From the NCBI GenBank assembly GCA_041917055.1, contig JAYRYJ010000001.1, forward strand, positions 519,589-583,588: 64,000 nt of DNA. The letters are read 5' to 3'. Shown here piece after piece: positions 60,113-64,000 of this stretch (its first letter is position 1; each line of letters opens with the position of its first letter). Below the pieces are notes generated by a model. That model searched no databases. It had not been told where the DNA came from and saw only the letters and a list, made by a program, of their open reading frames with translations. A program made the translations under genes and the position numbers. Source of the stretch: Pseudaquidulcibacter sp041917055 (GTDB lineage: Bacteria > Pseudomonadota > Alphaproteobacteria > Caulobacterales > Aquidulcibacteraceae).

Positions 60113-60180
60113 CCTAAAACTGGGCGTCAAGAGACGCTACGCTTAAACTCTTGACCCCCATTTTTAGGCGCGTCTCTTGA
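60113..60180. other. Long stem-loop with alternative pairing
   Basis: GCCTAAAACTGGGCGTCAAGAG (60113-60134) pairs with CTCTTGACCCCCATTTTTAGGC (60149-60170) almost perfectly. A competing pairing joins CAAGAGACGC (60129-60138) with GCGTCTCTTG (60171-60180). The two cannot coexist, which is the logic of an RNA switch, or may reflect nested inverted duplications. Confidence 0.7.
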
Positions 60181-60235
60181 AGAGTGTTATTAACCAATTG
60201 AAATAAAACATATTTATTCTTAACGTCTGTCGTGC

Positions 60236-60302
60236 GGTGTGGGCTTGTCAAGTCCTTTACCTTTAGGCGCGCGTAGCGCGGGACTTTACAAGCTCACACC
60301 AC
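60236..60302. other. Second long stem-loop
   Basis: GGTGTGGGCTTGTCAAGTCC pairs with GGACTTTACAAGCTCACACC with few mismatches, enclosing an inner CGCGC/GCGCG hairpin. No T run follows directly; a small CCGAAAC/GTTTCGG hairpin and an A-rich tract (about 60350-60380) come next. It may be a structured RNA or a boundary element. Confidence 0.65.
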
Positions 60303-60439
60303 ACACCCAAAATCGAACTCTCTTTTGCGCCCGAAACAAGGTTTCGGCAAAAAAGAAAAACAAAACAAAAAACAAAAACTGTCGGATAGACTTCAAAATT
60401 TGTTTCAAGCGATTTCCGTGAGGAGGTGGGGAAACCCCA

Positions 60440-60468
60440 TTGACCTTCCCCCCTTCTTCGTATATACG
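60440..60468 (+). promoter_or_regulatory. Putative promoter of the str operon
   Basis: TTGACC (60440-60445) and TATACG (60463-60468) with 17 bp between them, giving a leader of about 200 nt before rpsL. The leader contains CGGGAAACCG and a CGCC/GGCG hairpin close to the start codon. Confidence 0.55.
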
Positions 60469-60677
60469 CCCGCAAGATTTTACGGGTATGGCGACATTCC
60501 CGCGATTTTGCACAATTGAATCAGCCTTTAATTGAATATGGCTTGGCGGATACCGCAACGTCCCAAGGGGGGCGCGATACTCGTTTGAGCTTTAGAATTA
60601 AATGTTGCCTTGTTTAACCAATCGGGAAACCGAAAACATGGAATTTCGCCCTAATAGGCGATAAGGAAAAGAGAAAT

Positions 60678-61049
60678 ATGCCTACGATCAACCAATTGAT
60701 CAGAAAACCGCGCAGCCCGCTTATTGCGCGTAACAAAGTTCCCGCCCTTAAAGGTTGCCCTCAACGTCGTGGTGTTTGCACTCGCGTTTATACAACCACT
60801 CCGAAAAAGCCTAACTCTGCTTTGCGTAAAGTTGCCAAAGTTCGTTTGACCACCGGCACAGAGGCGGTTTGCTATATCCCTGGTGAAGGCCATAACCTTC
60901 AAGAGCACTCTGTTGTTCTTGTTCGCGGCGGTCGTGTAAAAGACTTGCCGGGTGTTCGTTACCACATTCTTCGCGGTGTCTTGGATACTCAAGGCGTTAA
61001 AGACCGTAAACAACGTCGTTCGCACTATGGCGCGAAACGTCCGAAATAA
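60678..61049 (+). CDS. rpsL: Ribosomal protein uS12
   Basis: A 123-residue S12, first gene of the str operon. Seen: MPTINQLIRKPR, the streptomycin-relevant loops TTTPKKPNSALRK and VVLVRGGRVKDLPGVRYH, with the wild-type lysines in PKKPNS and RVKDLPG. It precedes rpsG by 24 bp. Confidence 0.98.
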   Translation: MPTINQLIRKPRSPLIARNKVPALKGCPQRRGVCTRVYTTTPKKPNSALRKVAKVRLTTGTEAVCYIPGEGHNLQEHSVVLVRGGRVKDLPGVRYHILRGVLDTQGVKDRKQRRSHYGAKRPK

Positions 61050-61073
61050 TCCCTGACAGAATAGGAATTAATA

Positions 61074-61544
61074 ATGTCACGTCGTCATAAGGCTGAAAAA
61101 AGAGAAATTCTTCCAGATCCGAAATTCGGTGATTTGGATGTCACAAAATTGATGAATTACGTAATGTATGAAGGCAAAAAATCGGTTGCGGAGTCAATCA
61201 TTTATGGTGCTTTCGATCTTTGCGAAAAACGCGGCAAGCGCGAATCTTTGGCAATTTTCAAAGATGCGCTTGATAATGTATCCCCGGCGATTGAGGTTCG
61301 TTCACGCCGCGTTGGTGGTGCAACATACCAAGTTCCGGTTGAAGTTCGTTCAGAGCGTCGTAAAGCTTTGGCACTTCGTTGGTTGGTTGGTGCGGCCCGC
61401 AAACGCAATGAACAAACCATGCAAGAGCGCTTGGCAGCAGAATTGCTTGACGCTGCTTCAAACCGTGGTTCGGCGGTCAAAAAACGTGAGGATACTCACA
61501 AAATGGCCGAAGCAAACCGCGCATTCTCCCACTACCGCTGGTAA
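61074..61544 (+). CDS. rpsG: Ribosomal protein uS7
   Basis: A 156-residue S7 (MSRRHKAEKREILPDPKFGD, VRSRRVGGATYQVPVEVR, EANRAFSHYRW). It nucleates the 30S head. Second gene of the str operon, 24 bp before fusA. Confidence 0.98.
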   Translation: MSRRHKAEKREILPDPKFGDLDVTKLMNYVMYEGKKSVAESIIYGAFDLCEKRGKRESLAIFKDALDNVSPAIEVRSRRVGGATYQVPVEVRSERRKALALRWLVGAARKRNEQTMQERLAAELLDAASNRGSAVKKREDTHKMAEANRAFSHYRW

Positions 61545-61568
61545 TTTTAAGAAAAGAAGGTTTGTATT

Positions 61569-63647
61569 ATGCCTCGTTCACACGCGATTGAAGACTATCG
61601 CAATTTCGGCATCATGGCGCACATTGATGCCGGTAAAACCACTACTACCGAGCGTATTTTGTACTACACCGGTAAATCTCACAAAATCGGTGAAGTGCAC
61701 GATGGTGCCGCAACTATGGACTGGATGACCCAGGAACAAGAACGCGGTATCACCATTACTTCGGCGGCAACCACCTGTTTCTGGCGCGAAAAACGCCTTA
61801 ACATCATCGACACCCCGGGCCACGTTGACTTCACTATCGAAGTTGAACGCTCATTGCGCGTTCTTGACGGCGCGGTTTGCGTTCTTGACGGCAACCAAGG
61901 TGTTGAACCACAAACTGAAACTGTTTGGCGTCAGGCCGATAAATACGACGTTCCACGTATCGTATTCGTAAACAAAATGGACAAATTGGGCGCAGATTTC
62001 TATATGTGCGTTGACCAAATTGTTACCCGCGTTGGCGGTAAACCTGTTTGTTTACAATTGCCTATCGGCTCTGAAAGCAATTTCAAAGGCGTTATCGACC
62101 TTATCGCAATGAAAGCGATTGTTTGGCAAGAAGAATCATTGGGCGCGAAATACGACATCGTCGAAATTCCTGCGGACCTTCAAGACAAAGCGGTTGAATA
62201 TCGCGAAAAACTTATTGAAGCCGCTGTTGAAGTCGATGACGACGCAATGATGGCTTATCTTGAAGGTGAAATCCCTTCAGAAGATGAATTGAAACGCCTT
62301 GTTCGCTTGGCGGTTTTCAAACGTGCTTTTCACCCTGTATTCTGCGGTTCGGCATTCAAAAACAAAGGCGTTCAGCCATTGCTTGACGCGGTTGTTGATT
62401 TCCTTCCTTCCCCTGTTGATCGCGGCGAAGTTAAAGGTATTGATTTCAAAACCGAGGAAGAAACTCATCGTAAACCTAACGATTCTGAACCAATGTCATT
62501 GCTTGCGTTCAAAATCATGGACGACCCATTCGTTGGCACTATCACTTTCTGCCGCGTTTATTCGGGTGTTCTTCAATCAGGTACAACTGTTCACAATTCT
62601 TCACGCGATAAAAAAGAGCGTATCGGCCGTATGTTGCTTATGCATTCTAACAATCGTGAAGACATTAAAGAAGCCTATGCAGGTGACATCGTTGCGCTTG
62701 CCGGTCTTAAAGAAGTTCGGACCGGTGACACTCTTTGCGACGCTTTGAAGCCTGTTATTCTTGAGCGTATGGAATTCCCTCAACCGGTTATCGAAATCGC
62801 AGTTGAGCCGAAAACCAAAGCCGACCAAGAAAAATTGGGTATTGCTTTGTCTAAATTGGCTGCTGAAGACCCGTCTTTCCAAGTTTCGTCTGACTATGAA
62901 TCCGGTCAAACAATTCTTAAAGGCATGGGCGAACTTCACCTTGATATCAAAGTTGATATTTTGAAACGTACTTATGGCGTTGATGCAAACATCGGTCAGC
63001 CAAAAGTTGCGTATCGTGAACGTTTGGGCAAACGCGCCGAAATCGATTATACCCACAAGAAACAATCCGGTGGTTCTGGTCAATTCGCACGTATCAAAGT
63101 TATTTTTGAACCTGGTGAAACCGGTTCTGGCTTCCAATTTGAATCGCAAATCGTTGGTGGTTCGGTTCCTAAAGAATATATTCCGGGCGTTATTAAAGGT
63201 CTTGAAGGTTCGGTTGACAATGGTTTGCTTGCGGGCTTCCCACTTATCGACCTTAAAGCAACTTTGATTGATGGCGCTTATCACGATGTTGACTCTTCGG
63301 CGCTTGCGTTCGAAATCGCGGCTCGTGCGGCATTCCGTGAATTGAAAGCGGCTGGCGACCCTAAACTTCTTGAACCTATCATGAAGGTTGAAGTTGTGGT
63401 TCCTGAGGAATTCACTGGTTCGGTCATCGGTGACTTGAACTCTCGTCGTGGTATGATTCAAGGTCAAGACATGCGCGGTAACGCAAACGTTGTTAATGCA
63501 ATGGTGCCTTTGGCAAATATGTTTGGTTATGTGAACGAACTTCGTGGTTTTACCCAGGGTCGTGCGTCATACACCATGCAATTTGACCATTATGAGGAAG
63601 TTCCTCGTGCGGTTGCTGAAGACGTTTTGAAAAAATTGCAAGGCTAA
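61569..63647 (+). CDS. fusA: Elongation factor G
   Basis: A 692-residue translocase GTPase. G1 AHIDAGKTTTTERIL, RGITITSAATT, DTPGHVDFTIEVERSL, NKMDKLGADF; the domain IV segment SGGSGQFARIKV is normal. AAGAAGG precedes the ATG. Third gene of the str operon. Confidence 0.98.
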   Translation: MPRSHAIEDYRNFGIMAHIDAGKTTTTERILYYTGKSHKIGEVHDGAATMDWMTQEQERGITITSAATTCFWREKRLNIIDTPGHVDFTIEVERSLRVLDGAVCVLDGNQGVEPQTETVWRQADKYDVPRIVFVNKMDKLGADFYMCVDQIVTRVGGKPVCLQLPIGSESNFKGVIDLIAMKAIVWQEESLGAKYDIVEIPADLQDKAVEYREKLIEAAVEVDDDAMMAYLEGEIPSEDELKRLVRLAVFKRAFHPVFCGSAFKNKGVQPLLDAVVDFLPSPVDRGEVKGIDFKTEEETHRKPNDSEPMSLLAFKIMDDPFVGTITFCRVYSGVLQSGTTVHNSSRDKKERIGRMLLMHSNNREDIKEAYAGDIVALAGLKEVRTGDTLCDALKPVILERMEFPQPVIEIAVEPKTKADQEKLGIALSKLAAEDPSFQVSSDYESGQTILKGMGELHLDIKVDILKRTYGVDANIGQPKVAYRERLGKRAEIDYTHKKQSGGSGQFARIKVIFEPGETGSGFQFESQIVGGSVPKEYIPGVIKGLEGSVDNGLLAGFPLIDLKATLIDGAYHDVDSSALAFEIAARAAFRELKAAGDPKLLEPIMKVEVVVPEEFTGSVIGDLNSRRGMIQGQDMRGNANVVNAMVPLANMFGYVNELRGFTQGRASYTMQFDHYEEVPRAVAEDVLKKLQG

Positions 63648-63657
63648 TTGAATAAAT

Positions 63658-63690
63658 CCCGCCGCCGTCCCTGTTCGGCGGCGGGAATTT
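63658..63690 (+). terminator. GC-rich hairpin between fusA and tuf
   Basis: CCCGCCGCCG and CGGCGGCGGG form a perfect 10-bp stem around TCCCTGTT, followed by AATTTT. A partial terminator or processing site that would let tuf be set at a different level from fusA. Confidence 0.75.
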
Positions 63691-63723
63691 TCCTTCACAT
63701 AAAATTATTTTAGAGAGAGAATT

Positions 63724-64000
63724 ATGGCTAAAGAGAAATTTGAGCGGAATAAGCCGCATTGTAACATTGGTACAATTGGTCACGTTGACCATGGTAAGAC
63801 CACATTGACAGCAGCGATTACTATGACACTTGCGAAAGCAGGTGGTGCAAAAGCAATGGCTTATGCAGACATTGACGCGGCACCTGAAGAAAAAGCACGT
63901 GGTATCACCATCAATACTGCGCACGTTGAATATGAAACCGCAAAACGCCACTATGCGCACGTTGATTGCCCGGGCCACGCTGACTATGTGAAAAACATGA
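63724..64000 (+). CDS. tuf: Elongation factor Tu, N-terminal part
   Basis: Starts with MAKEKFERNKPHCNIGTIG, then HVDHGKTTLTAAI, EEKARGITINTAHVEYE and DCPGHADYVKNM before the window ends. GAGAGAG precedes the ATG. The 3' end lies outside the window. Last visible gene of the str operon. Confidence 0.98.
   Translation, partial: MAKEKFERNKPHCNIGTIGHVDHGKTTLTAAITMTLAKAGGAKAMAYADIDAAPEEKARGITINTAHVEYETAKRHYAHVDCPGHADYVKNM

Noticed and set aside
60239..60558. Overlapping short frames before rpsL
   Set aside because: Low-complexity Lys/Asn or Phe/Val runs from the A-rich tract and hairpins; no ribosome sites.
62601..63467. A 288-codon open frame opposite fusA
   Set aside because: It is an antisense shadow of a highly conserved gene; its translation is rich in Arg, Phe, Thr and Asn with no family resemblance and no ribosome site.

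Overview
The window is chromosomal DNA of an AT-leaning, non-reduced alphaproteobacterium. The evidence is the gene content: a TrcR/DUF1013 start at the left edge, alphaproteobacterial NDUFA9-like and NDUFAF5-like proteins, the sucCDAB order, a tolQRAB-pal-cpoB block, Tad/Flp pilus parts and a Zur-type Fur protein. I see no phage, no complete insertion sequence, no CRISPR array and no rRNA. I cannot name the genus.

Layout. 0-4 kb: trcR start, a TPP riboswitch in front of a cytX-type permease, yebC, trpS, and a decayed partial copy of the dehydrogenase gene at 4.7-5.8 kb. 4-10 kb: a saccharopine-dehydrogenase-like/DUF4166/DUF2269 cluster, nrdB behind a pair of NrdR boxes, and an exported beta-1,2-glucanase-like protein behind a perfect LacI-type operator. 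10-14.3 kb: amtB, a partial Tad locus (two TadE-like proteins and a CpaC-N-like protein) and two Flp pilin genes encoding the same protein. 14.3-20.7 kb: the sucCDAB operon. 21-27.6 kb: a lipoprotein, a membrane LytTR regulator, a possible permuted papain-fold protein, then a molybdopterin operon (moaA, moaC-mogA fusion, moeA, moaD, moaE, a TSUP transporter) behind a likely Moco RNA. 27.6-28 kb: paired 96-bp repeats beside tRNA-Arg(ACG). 28-41 kb: mostly housekeeping genes (zur, hybrid kinase, mutT, a third Flp-like protein, purD, corA, ogt, tadA, rluB, comF, NDUFAF5-like). 42-51.8 kb: folP, ftsH, tilS, cpoB, pal, tolB, tolA, tolR, tolQ and rph, all on the minus strand. 51.9-57.5 kb: DUF924, a helical-repeat protein, rimM-rpsP-ffh, a HigBA-type toxin-antitoxin pair and an NDUFA9-like protein. 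57.5-60.6 kb is the accessory island: a DpnA-like adenine methyltransferase, a MutH/Sau3AI-fold nuclease, two small unknown genes and a repeat-rich, strongly folded stretch of about 800 bp. 60.7 kb to the end: rpsL-rpsG-fusA and the start of tuf.

The most notable signals are: (1) a dispersed family of about 122-bp imperfect palindromes (four copies) with terminal inverted repeats and a conserved hairpin core; (2) a compact putative GATC restriction-modification island whose nuclease has Asn where MutH has its first catalytic Asp; (3) an isolated perfect 20+2+20 bp inverted repeat; (4) a set of readable cis-regulatory elements (TPP riboswitch, Moco RNA, NrdR boxes, LacI-type operator, TA operator); and (5) duplicated pilin genes identical in protein. 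No wholly new multi-gene system could be demonstrated from sequence alone.
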